A stretch of 30,218 nucleotides of DNA, taken from a virus. Below the pieces are notes generated by a model that was not told the origin of the DNA, ran no database searches, and saw nothing but the letters and a program-made list of their open reading frames with translations. Each line of letters begins with the position of its first letter. The first letter of the stretch is position 1. Positions 19,045 through 27,248 of this stretch are shown one piece after another. A program made the translations under genes and the position numbers. Location: the IMG/VR virus record IMGVR_UViG_3300032722_000689, positions 1 through 30,218 of that record. One strand, 5' to 3'.

Positions 19045-19076
19045 AAAAAGGGTAGAGATCTTATTGACCCCTACCC
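19045..19076 (-). terminator. Intrinsic terminator/attenuator between gp32 and uvsX
   Basis: On the minus strand GGGTAG-g-GGTC, loop AATAA, GATC-t-CTACCC, then TTTTT. About ten pairs plus a T-run. Partial read-through would still feed uvsX. Confidence 0.8.
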
Positions 19077-19084
19077 ACAAGAGC

Positions 19085-20083
19085 TTATTGCGTTTTTTGA
19101 CGATTACGGATTTGTGCTAAAATATCTTCTGCTTTAACACTAGCAGCAGGTTTAGCCGCTTCTACTGGAGCAGTAGGAGCTGGTACTTCATCTTCTTCAT
19201 CACCAACAAACGGACTAGCTGTTACAGGAGCAGGTGCACTTGCTGGTGTAGCTGACGCATCTGCAGATTCTGCTTTAGGAGCCGCATTAGGTGTTTCTAA
19301 ACCATACGGCTTGTAGTAAGCACCCCATTTGTCACCATCATATGGCTGGCCATCAACTGATGCTTCAAACATTTCCTTAATTACTTTAAGGTCTGCTTCA
19401 GTTGGTTGTTTTGGCAAGAAGTCTGACAAGTTAAACAAACCATGCTCATCAATTGCCGCTTGTTCCTCTGCTGTTAATGCAGATTCCTTGCGAGCCCACT
19501 TACTTGTTGAGTAGTCTGCATAGCCACCTTTACTTGTTTTGATGATTTGGAAATCCAAACCACGTTGCAAGTCTGTTGGCAATTCTTCCATTTCTGGATC
19601 CATTAGAGCCGCTTTAATGATATTAAAGATTTGTGGACTAATAGTAAAGCGACGGATTGGGTTTGCTGGAGTCTTGTCGTCTGACAATGCGTTTTCACGT
19701 ACAAAGCCGTTGAATACATAACTCTTCTTCTTCCAATACTTACGACCCATTTCCTCTAGGGAAGGATCTTTAAACCAAGGACGAACCTCAGCAAGAATTG
19801 GACATGCTGCGCCGTACATTTCCATGCATGGAACTTGAATTACAACAGGCTTACTATCTGCTTGACCTTTAATGCCAGCAAATGGTAAACGAATCATTGC
19901 ACGTTCTGCCCAAAAGAAACTATTTTTTGTATTACCGTCTGGTAGGAAGCGAACGCGAGCCGTTGAGCCCTCTGCGATGTTCCAATGTGGATAGATAGCG
20001 TTGTCGCCACCTGATTGTTTGTTACCGCCTCTGTTACCTTCTGTTGCTTGTAACTTTGCGCGAATTTCTGCTAATGTTGCCAT
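19085..20083 (-). CDS. 32: gp32, single-stranded DNA-binding protein
   Basis: A 332-residue protein of the T4 gp32 type. It coats single-stranded DNA during replication, recombination and repair and interacts with UvsX, UvsY and the replisome. The N-terminal basic stretch (MATLAEIRAKLQATEGNRGG) is the cooperativity domain. The core has YPHWNIAEGSTARVRFLPDG and VPCMEMYGAACPILAEVRPW, with only a C-x7-C pair in place of the full T4 zinc site. The last 90 residues are Ala/Pro/acid-rich and end in an EDILAQIRNRQ helix, the protein-interaction tail. Upstream are a sigma70-type promoter, a CATAAATA late octamer and a hairpin, so expression at all stages is likely. AAAGGAAAATT precedes the ATG. Confidence 0.93.
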   Translation of the reverse strand: MATLAEIRAKLQATEGNRGGNKQSGGDNAIYPHWNIAEGSTARVRFLPDGNTKNSFFWAERAMIRLPFAGIKGQADSKPVVIQVPCMEMYGAACPILAEVRPWFKDPSLEEMGRKYWKKKSYVFNGFVRENALSDDKTPANPIRRFTISPQIFNIIKAALMDPEMEELPTDLQRGLDFQIIKTSKGGYADYSTSKWARKESALTAEEQAAIDEHGLFNLSDFLPKQPTEADLKVIKEMFEASVDGQPYDGDKWGAYYKPYGLETPNAAPKAESADASATPASAPAPVTASPFVGDEEDEVPAPTAPVEAAKPAASVKAEDILAQIRNRQKTQ

Positions 20084-20133
20084 GATAATTTTCCTTTAAA
20101 AGATGGTCTTAAGTACTACATGCCTAGATATTT

Positions 20134-20150
20134 ACTAGCACCCTGCTAGT
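20134..20150 (-). promoter_or_regulatory. Perfect 7-bp hairpin in the gp32 leader
   Basis: ACTAGCA-GGG-TGCTAGT on the minus strand, about 50 bases upstream of the gp32 ATG. It overlaps the -10 of the sigma70-type promoter, so only transcripts starting further upstream would contain all of it. T4 gp32 is autoregulated through structure in its leader; a similar role here is a guess. Confidence 0.5.
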
Positions 20151-20177
20151 ATATAACAATGTTATTTATGAAGTCAA
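20148..20177 (-). promoter_or_regulatory. Sigma70-type promoter upstream of gp32
   Basis: TTGACT (20172-20177), 18 bases, TATACT (20148-20153) on the minus strand. Confidence 0.65.
20163..20170 (-). promoter_or_regulatory. T4 late-type octamer upstream of gp32
   Basis: CATAAATA on the minus strand, lying within the spacer of the sigma70-type promoter, so the two signals are interleaved. Confidence 0.45.
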
Positions 20178-20190
20178 ACGTATTTTTAAA

Positions 20191-21651
20191 TTATTTTACC
20201 AAACCGGCTAAACTTCTAATAAAGTTTAACGGATCTGAATTTTCGTAAGTTATGTTTGAATTGTTTTGAGTAGCGGTCGGTGGTGCACCGTACTCATCGC
20301 CAACTGCTGCTTGCGGGCTAACCGGTTGTGCAAAATTAGTTTGAGCATCTCTGCCGTTATTATCACCAATTTGGATTTGCCCTAATAATTCTGGCATATT
20401 TTGGCTTAACCAAGTTTTGATTGCAACTGTAGCATCTGCGTCGGGACCTTGATCCTGAGCCATTCTTTCGATTGTGTCATTTAGGCCATCGTCGCCAATA
20501 ATTGGTTCAATCTTAGACTTAGCATCAATTCCATCAATGCCGCACATGACAGGCGACTTTAGTAACTCTTGCAATGCTGTAACTTTATCGCTGTTGTCGG
20601 GACGTGCCCATGTAGATTCAGTAACGCCATCTGCCCATTCTTCTAATTCTGCACCTGCATCGCTGACAGATTCTTTTTGCTTTTTATGAGCACGATACAC
20701 ATATGGTAATGCATCAGTAAAGCGATCATCGTACACTTTTTTAACAAATCGTTCACGTAGTGCGTCTACATCAACATCATCTGCAATAGCATTTTCTGGA
20801 GTGTATGTTTCAAAGTATTCACGGTAGCCACGTGCGCCGCGCATTTGACGCAGTTTTCTTTTCAATGAATCATAATGAGCTACTGCACTATGCGTCATTT
20901 CTGCTGTTTCTGCATCTTCAAATTGACGAGTTTTTGTACTACGAACAAAGTGTTGCATAGCAGACATTTCGTTTACAATATCTAAAATATGGGTAGCACA
21001 CTCATCAAACATGTTTCCGCCGTGTGCAACGTTTTGAGCTAGTGCTCTAGCTGCGTGTAAATTTTTAGTAGGACATAACAAACGTTCGCCATTTGATTTT
21101 TCAATAAAGATTTCTCTAATTTTTCGTGATCGGTCGCCGTGCTTTTCATCACTTACTAGGCCATCGTGTTTGATCAACAAACGACATTCGCCCATATCAG
21201 CATAACTGTTACGACTAGTGCCGTATAGTTTGCTTTCAGTAACTTGAACATCGTCTGCTGTGGCTACGTCATCTACTCGAGCTTGTTGTTTAACGTCTTG
21301 TAGGTTTAAATTGGATTTGTTGATATCACGTGTATCAAATGTTAATAGATTGCGTTTGGCAAATTGTCTTAGGTTGCGTAAAAATAGGTACCAATCTTGG
21401 CGTTGTTCGCGGTCCATCTCTCCGGAGATGTTTTGTCCAAAATATACTTTTAAACTTGTTTCGTCAATTAGACTGATTGTTACTTTTCCAACCTCTGCAC
21501 CGTCTTTATCGGTGTAAGTAAAGTTAAAAAAGCGAGCCTTAGATGGGTCTGTTTCAGCCTTGGCTTTTTCATCGCCCAGAGTTACGTTAGCAAAACGTGA
21601 GCGTATTTTATCAAATAGTGCAGTAGAGATGGATTCAATTTCTTTAGACAT
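20191..21651 (-). CDS. 486-residue phage protein of unknown function
   Basis: I chose the ATG at 21651 (MSKEIESISTALFDKIRSRF) over an ATG 27 bases upstream that would overlap the previous gene. The protein is mixed and charged, with an Arg/Lys-rich middle (about residues 250-290, SLKRKLRQMRGARGYREYFE) and a Gln/Asn-rich, probably disordered C-terminus ending NFIRSLAGLVK. The closing xLAGLxK motif recurs in the 125- and 618-residue proteins further along (KLAGLVSEA, KLAGLK). The location between gp32 and terminase suggests a T4-like core-region protein, but I cannot name it. A late-type octamer AATAAATA lies five bases before ATG. Confidence 0.75.
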   Translation of the reverse strand: MSKEIESISTALFDKIRSRFANVTLGDEKAKAETDPSKARFFNFTYTDKDGAEVGKVTISLIDETSLKVYFGQNISGEMDREQRQDWYLFLRNLRQFAKRNLLTFDTRDINKSNLNLQDVKQQARVDDVATADDVQVTESKLYGTSRNSYADMGECRLLIKHDGLVSDEKHGDRSRKIREIFIEKSNGERLLCPTKNLHAARALAQNVAHGGNMFDECATHILDIVNEMSAMQHFVRSTKTRQFEDAETAEMTHSAVAHYDSLKRKLRQMRGARGYREYFETYTPENAIADDVDVDALRERFVKKVYDDRFTDALPYVYRAHKKQKESVSDAGAELEEWADGVTESTWARPDNSDKVTALQELLKSPVMCGIDGIDAKSKIEPIIGDDGLNDTIERMAQDQGPDADATVAIKTWLSQNMPELLGQIQIGDNNGRDAQTNFAQPVSPQAAVGDEYGAPPTATQNNSNITYENSDPLNFIRSLAGLVK

Positions 21652-21655
21652 AATA

Positions 21656-22225
21656 CTATTTATTCTCGTACGTGCCAAACGTTGTATAGCTTGTAACTCG
21701 AAACGTATCTGCTGGCACTTTGTTTAACATTCCGTGCCAGTTTAAGGGTTGGCTTCCGTCTTCGTTCAACATGTTTAACATCAAATAGCCAGTATTTGGT
21801 ACAAATTCAAGTTGAGTAATAGGATCATTAGCGTTCTTAGATTTATAAAATTGTGTTGCATACTGTTTACCGGGCGCTACCCAAAATATCTGCATTGTTG
21901 CAGGTAAATGCCCGTCGGTATGTAAATTGACATCAAAACCGGGTTCGTCATACCACCATACAGTACTTGAATAACGATTATTGAATGTTACATTGCACAC
22001 CGATTCTATTGCTTCAAGATTCTGCCATATATATTCTGCTACTTGTTGTAATACAGGCTGTTGGTCAGAATGAATTTGTCGTCTACTCCATGCTTCTTGT
22101 AGGTAGCCGCGATTCCAGGGCATAGTTGGCCAGTCGATACTTAATACCTCTTTGGCCAGATCCTCAGGAAATGCATCGGTAATTTGAAATAGTCTATTGG
22201 AAAGATCGATTGGAGTTATATTCAT
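21656..22225 (-). CDS. Putative 2OG-Fe(II) oxygenase (prolyl-hydroxylase-like)
   Basis: A 189-residue protein whose second half fits the double-stranded beta-helix dioxygenase pattern: VNLHTDGHLPATMQIFW (HxD iron ligands at about residues 100-103), GYLMLNML, then LNWHGMLNKVPADTFRVTSY with a distal His and, 11 residues later, an Arg that could bind 2-oxoglutarate. This is the order seen in prolyl 4-hydroxylase-like phage oxygenases. It probably hydroxylates a protein side chain or another substrate, unknown here. It begins one base after the terminase stop. Its own stop TAG is embedded in the late-type octamer that precedes the next gene. Confidence 0.75.
   Translation of the reverse strand: MNITPIDLSNRLFQITDAFPEDLAKEVLSIDWPTMPWNRGYLQEAWSRRQIHSDQQPVLQQVAEYIWQNLEAIESVCNVTFNNRYSSTVWWYDEPGFDVNLHTDGHLPATMQIFWVAPGKQYATQFYKSKNANDPITQLEFVPNTGYLMLNMLNEDGSQPLNWHGMLNKVPADTFRVTSYTTFGTYENK
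21657..21664 (-). promoter_or_regulatory. Late-type octamer overlapping a stop and abutting a start codon
   Basis: AATAAATA on the minus strand. It overlaps the last codons and stop of the oxygenase gene and is five bases (GTATT) before the ATG of the 486-residue gene. Confidence 0.5.
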
Positions 22226-22226
22226 A

Positions 22227-23786
22227 TTAGAACATTATAAAAGGCATGGGCTCAATAAATTCATTTGCATCTTTAATTTCTGCGTCAAGGTCGGAATCAA
22301 ATTCCTGCAACAATACCATCATACGTATTGCCAATAGTGCGCTCATAACCAAGTCATCGTGCTCGCCAATTTTTGCTGCAAAACTTGTTCCTGATGCTAC
22401 AAAGTTTTTTAATTCACTAATTAATGCTTTACTAGCAACATGCAATCGTTTGGTTTCAACCAAGCTCTTAAATTTACTACAAGCACTTAGTTTACTCTTA
22501 TTAGTAGTTGTAAATCCTTTGCGATATCTATGACCGGCAGCGCCGCGCTTAGGTTCACTTAGGAATACTCCTGCTATGTTCTCTTCACCAATTTCGGCAA
22601 TTACAACCAATGCGGCTTCGCCTAAGGTATTGTTCTCGATTGAGTAATATACATTTGTGCTTCCGGCTGTGTCTGCCAAGTAGGTACAAATTTCTTGTAG
22701 TATGCGGCACTGACGTTGCACCGGAGTCTTGTTATCACACCACTCAGCTACTTGTTTAAGTCCAGGTAGTTCAAATACTTGTATAGCAGCAGGATCGCTA
22801 CCTGTACCTAAACTAGGATCTAATGCTACTACATAAGTCTTGTCACGTTCCGGACGTTTGTACCAACGTACTTGTCCTTGTTTTTCTATAGGCTCTAGTC
22901 CTGCCATCTCAACTAATAGTAGTGGATTAATCAGAGTTTCATCAAAGATAATAAATTCGCATTCCATCTCACGGCGGAATCGTTCTTCGCCTAATTGTGA
23001 TAACATCTGGTCAGCCCATTTCTGATCTCGATCCGGATGTTCCTGCCACTGACTACGAAATGCTTTAAATCCGTTGACACCAAGATCTGTTTTGTTACCC
23101 TGAGCATCAAAACATTTATTGGCCTGGCGCCAAATTTGTGCAAACTGATCTTCGTCTGAGTTTGGTGTTGATGTAATAATACACTTACCACCAGTTGCTA
23201 ATGTAGGAGTAATAGCAGTCCAGAATTCACTTGCAATAGTTGGGCGAACGAACGCAAACTCGTCACAGTATAATAGTGATATACTCATACCACGACCTGT
23301 GTTTTCTGTTGTTGTTTGACTTACAATACGTGAACCGTTTTCAAAGTCCAAGCTACCTTTGTTGTAACTTGTTACCCCTGCACGGATAAAGTCCGGGCAG
23401 TTCTCGTATGCGTATCTGACACGTTGCATGATCTCCTGTGCGCCCAGGTACTTGTGTGCCGCTACTAGAATTGTTGAATCTGGAACAAACATAGCGTACC
23501 ATAACAAGTAGCCCGCGGCGGTAGTTGATTTGCCGGTTTGGCGTGGCATCAAACTTATGCTATAACGATTATGATGGTAAGCATCGATCAGGCGTTCTTG
23601 GTATTCAAACGGATGGTATTGTATAGCACCTTTAGTTGGGTGCTGAATAAAGAAATAGTTATCCATGAAGTATTGCGGGCCCGTGGCAGGATCAGCACAG
23701 CGAGCCAACTCCTGTATCTGATGCTCAGTATAGGACATCTTCTTATACGGAGTTTTGATAATTGCGGTTTCTAAGTCTTTACTCAT
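22227..23786 (-). CDS. 17: Terminase large subunit, gp17
   Basis: A 519-residue ATPase-nuclease that drives DNA into the prohead and cuts the concatemer. ATPase motifs: Walker A-like PRQTGKST (81-88), Walker B LLYCDE (171-176), coupling motif ITSTPN (about 204-209). The nuclease domain has ALDPSLGTGSD (Asp 323 onward) and a C-terminal HDDLVMSALLA, the expected acidic metal ligands of the RNase H-like fold. The ATG at 23786 (MSKDLETAI) is preferred over a GTG 33 bases upstream. Length is a little shorter than T4 gp17 (610). The oxygenase gene follows one base later. It is separated from small subunit gp16 by three genes of unknown role and an inserted plus-strand HNH gene. Confidence 0.95.
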   Translation of the reverse strand: MSKDLETAIIKTPYKKMSYTEHQIQELARCADPATGPQYFMDNYFFIQHPTKGAIQYHPFEYQERLIDAYHHNRYSISLMPRQTGKSTTAAGYLLWYAMFVPDSTILVAAHKYLGAQEIMQRVRYAYENCPDFIRAGVTSYNKGSLDFENGSRIVSQTTTENTGRGMSISLLYCDEFAFVRPTIASEFWTAITPTLATGGKCIITSTPNSDEDQFAQIWRQANKCFDAQGNKTDLGVNGFKAFRSQWQEHPDRDQKWADQMLSQLGEERFRREMECEFIIFDETLINPLLLVEMAGLEPIEKQGQVRWYKRPERDKTYVVALDPSLGTGSDPAAIQVFELPGLKQVAEWCDNKTPVQRQCRILQEICTYLADTAGSTNVYYSIENNTLGEAALVVIAEIGEENIAGVFLSEPKRGAAGHRYRKGFTTTNKSKLSACSKFKSLVETKRLHVASKALISELKNFVASGTSFAAKIGEHDDLVMSALLAIRMMVLLQEFDSDLDAEIKDANEFIEPMPFIMF

Positions 23787-23864
23787 TATGATCTTTATGT
23801 TATACTTGTGTAATATCACAATGTATAAGTATATTTAACATCAATTTACAAATGGTTTATCGAA

Positions 23865-24395
23865 ATGTCGGACACTTTATTACTCAATTCAAACTACGAG
23901 CCAATTAGCGTATTACCGCTAAGTGTTATTGGCTGGCAACACGCTATCAAGCTAATGTATCTGGGACGGGTTCATGTTATTGAAACATACCCCGATTGGA
24001 TCATTCATAGCGAACGATTAGCAATAAATGTCCCGAGTGTATGCGTAACCAAAGACTACTTCCACTATAAGAAACACGTTAAGTTTAGTCGTTATAACCT
24101 GTATATGCGTGACCTGTTTAAGTGTCAGTACTGTGATGATGTATTTGATTACGACGAATTAACTATTGACCACGTAGTTCCACGTATGCTTGGTGGTAAG
24201 ACCAATTGGGAAAACTGTACAACTAGTTGTAAAAGTTGTAATAGTGCCAAGGGTCATAAGACCAACATTCGCCCCAGAGTTATGCCGTATAAGCCAGACT
24301 ATTACAGTCTAGTAAATCAGTGGAAAAAAACGGACTTTAGTGTAAAACAAAGTTCTTGGAATCAGTACTTGGGATTAGATAAGAGAGTTGCTTAG
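23865..24395 (+). CDS. HNH endonuclease (plus strand)
   Basis: A 176-residue HNH nuclease of the kind common in bacteria and aquatic phages. It has an N-terminal LLNSNYEPISVLPLSVIGWQ signature, a zinc-binding CQYC with partners CKSC, and the catalytic core TIDHVVPRMLGG followed by NWEN and CNSAKGHK. The two CxxC pairs bind zinc; the DH of DHVVPR and the later N and H form the active site. It is the only plus-strand gene in the virion region and converges on the 125-residue gene with a four-base overlap. It may be a homing-type insert or a packaging- or defence-related nuclease; HNH proteins near terminase genes also assist cleavage in some phages. No clear Shine-Dalgarno. Confidence 0.88.
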   Translation: MSDTLLLNSNYEPISVLPLSVIGWQHAIKLMYLGRVHVIETYPDWIIHSERLAINVPSVCVTKDYFHYKKHVKFSRYNLYMRDLFKCQYCDDVFDYDELTIDHVVPRMLGGKTNWENCTTSCKSCNSAKGHKTNIRPRVMPYKPDYYSLVNQWKKTDFSVKQSSWNQYLGLDKRVA

Positions 24396-24769
24396 GTACC
24401 GGGGTCTTGTTTAGGCAAGGCTTCGGGATGACGTTTAAAGTATTCTTGAATTTTACTTTCAATACTGCCATTTAAGTATGGCTTGGTAAAGTTAATTATG
24501 AACCACAAGTCCGATCCAGGTGTAGCATGATACTTGTGTATTAGTGCATTGCGATCTTCTGCAGTTTTACTAATGTTACTACCAACCGGGCTTATGATGC
24601 CATCTTCGGCTGCCATTGGTGTTGTTGGGACACCGCCTACACTAGCTTCTGAAACTAACCCAGCTAACTTTTTAATTTGATATAAATCTTGTGCATCCAT
24701 AACAGCATCGGCATCACCAGTTTCGCCTTGGAGTACAAAGTTTTCGCTGGTGATTCGATATTGTTTCAT
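24392..24769 (-). CDS. 125-residue protein of unknown function
   Basis: It begins MKQYRITSENFVLQGETGDA. Residues 25-40 include DLYQIKKLAGLVSEA, a helix with the xLAGL motif shared with neighbouring proteins. The C-terminal half (ALIHKYHATPGSDLWFIINF) looks globular. Its ATG overlaps the stop of the 618-residue gene (TAATG), so it is translationally coupled. No family is recognised; a virion or assembly role is suggested only by position. Confidence 0.7.
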   Translation of the reverse strand: MKQYRITSENFVLQGETGDADAVMDAQDLYQIKKLAGLVSEASVGGVPTTPMAAEDGIISPVGSNISKTAEDRNALIHKYHATPGSDLWFIINFTKPYLNGSIESKIQEYFKRHPEALPKQDPGT

Positions 24770-26625
24770 TAATTAACTTTTTTAATACTTTCGTATTCTG
24801 CAGATAATCTAGCTTCTAGTGTTGTTGCTTTACTAGTTGCTGGTCTAGCTAATGCGTTGTCGCCGTTCTTGAATGTAGGACGATCGGGGTGCATGGCTTT
24901 TTCACCATTGTCTGCCTCGCCTGGGTTCATAGTACTAGCCTTCATTGAAAGATATTTTTCTTTTGGGCTATTAGCATGTTCTTCTGGCTCTGCATCAACA
25001 GTTACATCAGCTTCTTGCACTTCAATTTCTCTACCGCCAAGTTCAAAATGATCTTTATGCTGTGCTTTAGCTTGAGCTAACTTACCGCTGAAAGCATTGC
25101 CTTCATTTGGCTCTTCATCTAATGTACTTGTATCTGTATAGCCTTTGCCGCCTAATTCAAAGTTACCGCCTTTTGGTGTAGATTTTAATTTACCAGTAAA
25201 CGCATTACCTTCGTCGGCAACTTTTAAGCCAGCTAGTTTAGCTAACTCGTTTAATTCGCCTTCTAACGGATCTGTCTCTTCTTCATAGTAGTCACGGCCT
25301 TTGCCTTTTAGTAAATCGGCTTTGCCTGGAATTTGTGAAGCTGGTAAACTTGATCCCACTGGATGCGGATTAACAGGTGCTGGCTGTTGTGCAGCAGCTT
25401 CCATAGCAGCTTCATCGGCCATTTGCTTTTTACTGTGTGAGTGAATAGATAAGAAATCTTTTAACTTGTCACTGCAATGTCCAGTTGATTTATAATGATT
25501 AATGTCTTGTTGTAGTTCGGACATTAGTTCGTCCATACTATGCCCTGTTTCTTCTTCCATCTTGCGGAAGTTCATTTCTATTAAGAAACGACTTTCCATG
25601 CGAGCCATACTTTCATCCATGCTATGTACTGTTCCTTTTTTACCTTTAGGAGTAATACCTGTTACACGACCAAATGGGTCAGCTAAAGTACTTGCACCCG
25701 GTGCCGTAACCTTAGAAGGACGACCGCGGCCTTTTTTAGGTGCATTGGGATCAACACGTGGATTAACTGTACTTGCTTTGCGTGGACGGCCTTTGCCACC
25801 TACAGCTTTAGGACCAGTACGGTCATCATCTTTTTCTAAATCGTCTGATGGATATCCAGGATAGTCAGTTTTAGTATGACGAGTAACACCCTTCATTGGT
25901 TGTGTTACTTCGCCTTCTTGAAACGCTTCTTGCGGATCTTCCTGCATACCCTTCATGTGCTCTTGACCAGGGGTCTTGGCCCAACGAGCTAACTTGCGCT
26001 TGATTTGTTCATCGGACATGCCGTGACTACGACAGATCTGAATAAATGCTTCTTTGGACTTGGCATCATGGCGTTTGCTTTGTTCTGGACTTAGAGCTTC
26101 TTCCATACTGCATTCTGTACAAGCTTCGCGACTTTCTTCTTTCTTGCCGTGCTTCTTGTTGTAGATTGACCATGCTGTTGCAAAAGCCTTGGCAGGTTCG
26201 CCAGGATATTCTTTCTTCAACTTCATTACCATGTCTTCCATGCCTGGAGGAGCTGTTTCAACAACGCCACCTTGGGCGCCCATGCCACCATCAAATGTTT
26301 CTTCCAACTTACCTTGCTTGGCTAATTTAGCACGAACTGCGCCAGCAACACGCTTGCCAGCTTCAGCTGAACCATAGTGTTCACCGGCAGACTTTGCAAT
26401 CTTAGCAAATGTCTTACCCGGCTTGCCTTCGTCTTTACCTTCGGCAAATTGACGAGCTAGTTTGGCTTCTGTTGCACTAACGCCTTCAGTAATGGAACCC
26501 TGAGCTTCAACGCTTTCACGTATCTCTTTAATAAGAGATTGATGCTTCTCTTCTGGGGTTGGCTTTAATGCATCTAGTTTTCCTAAGATGCTATAGATAT
26601 TGTCGTGTGGATGATTCTTGCTCAT
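24769..26625 (-). CDS. 618-residue low-complexity protein with AT-hook-like motifs
   Basis: A largely disordered, charged, Ala/Gly/Lys/Glu-rich protein. The N-terminus (MSKNHPHDNIYSILGKLDAL) is ordered-looking. Residues about 275-310 carry two AT-hook-like motifs, GGKGRPRKAS and KKGRGRPSKV, which in other proteins bind the minor groove of AT-rich DNA. Near the C-terminus there is an internal repeat, NEGNAFTGKL..FELGGKG and NEGNAFSGKL..FELGGRE, and an ELNELAKLAGLK helix. There is a CTECS and no enzyme motif. It lies between the terminase subunits, among late genes. A DNA-binding internal head or scaffold-like protein is possible, but not shown. Confidence 0.7.
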   Translation of the reverse strand: MSKNHPHDNIYSILGKLDALKPTPEEKHQSLIKEIRESVEAQGSITEGVSATEAKLARQFAEGKDEGKPGKTFAKIAKSAGEHYGSAEAGKRVAGAVRAKLAKQGKLEETFDGGMGAQGGVVETAPPGMEDMVMKLKKEYPGEPAKAFATAWSIYNKKHGKKEESREACTECSMEEALSPEQSKRHDAKSKEAFIQICRSHGMSDEQIKRKLARWAKTPGQEHMKGMQEDPQEAFQEGEVTQPMKGVTRHTKTDYPGYPSDDLEKDDDRTGPKAVGGKGRPRKASTVNPRVDPNAPKKGRGRPSKVTAPGASTLADPFGRVTGITPKGKKGTVHSMDESMARMESRFLIEMNFRKMEEETGHSMDELMSELQQDINHYKSTGHCSDKLKDFLSIHSHSKKQMADEAAMEAAAQQPAPVNPHPVGSSLPASQIPGKADLLKGKGRDYYEEETDPLEGELNELAKLAGLKVADEGNAFTGKLKSTPKGGNFELGGKGYTDTSTLDEEPNEGNAFSGKLAQAKAQHKDHFELGGREIEVQEADVTVDAEPEEHANSPKEKYLSMKASTMNPGEADNGEKAMHPDRPTFKNGDNALARPATSKATTLEARLSAEYESIKKVN

Positions 26626-26629
26626 TGTA

Positions 26630-27211
26630 TTAACCTTTTGTTGGATCTGGGATTTTGTTTTGCTTGCTACCTACTGGGTCAACATTGCCTTGCGGAATAT
26701 CGTTAGTAGTTTTACCTGCTTCTTTACTGTCTTGAGCAAAATCAAATTTACGTGATTCTAATTCTTTTAATAAACTGCCGATGCGTACTTGGCCTGCTAG
26801 TGATTGTGCATCTGGTGCATCTTTTAAGTCTGGTTCGTCTAACAATGCACCTGTGTGATCTTTACCAAGAGCTTCTGCTTCATCTGTAAATTCAGCTTCG
26901 TTTAAATTACGTACTACAATCCAATCAGGATTGATTTGGGCACGTTCTTTGATGGTTTGGCGAATTTGTACAGTATTGCATGGGTATGCAACCTTGACAT
27001 CAAATGTCCAGCACTCACAAGGACCCCATTGTGGGAACTCACGGTGCTCTTGGATTGGCATACTCTTAACAGCACTAATACTTTCTAACTGCCAAGTGTT
27101 TAATGCGTTCTTAATTTGTTCCATTACATCCTTTGGATTAATGGTAGCCATTTTGATACGAAATTCGTACGGCTTGTTCATCTCGTAAATGTAACTTTGA
27201 AAAGGTTTCAT
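26630..27211 (-). CDS. 193-residue protein of unknown function
   Basis: It begins MKPFQSYIYEMNKPYEFRIK. The first 120 residues look globular, with alternating strands and a helix (INPKDVMEQIKNALNTWQLE, WGPCECWTFDVKVAYPC) and three Cys. The rest is acidic and disordered. A perfect TATAAATA late promoter 21 bases upstream supports this start. It precedes the 618-residue gene by four bases. Proteins of this type occur near terminase in aquatic T4-like phages, but I cannot name the function. Confidence 0.75.
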   Translation of the reverse strand: MKPFQSYIYEMNKPYEFRIKMATINPKDVMEQIKNALNTWQLESISAVKSMPIQEHREFPQWGPCECWTFDVKVAYPCNTVQIRQTIKERAQINPDWIVVRNLNEAEFTDEAEALGKDHTGALLDEPDLKDAPDAQSLAGQVRIGSLLKELESRKFDFAQDSKEAGKTTNDIPQGNVDPVGSKQNKIPDPTKG

Positions 27212-27231
27212 TTCATATTCCTATTATTGTA

Positions 27232-27239
27232 TATTTATA
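27232..27239 (-). promoter_or_regulatory. T4 late promoter
   Basis: Perfect TATAAATA on the minus strand, 20 bases before the ATG at 27211, a spacing that permits a short normal leader. Confidence 0.75.
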
Positions 27240-27248
27240 CAGATTGGG

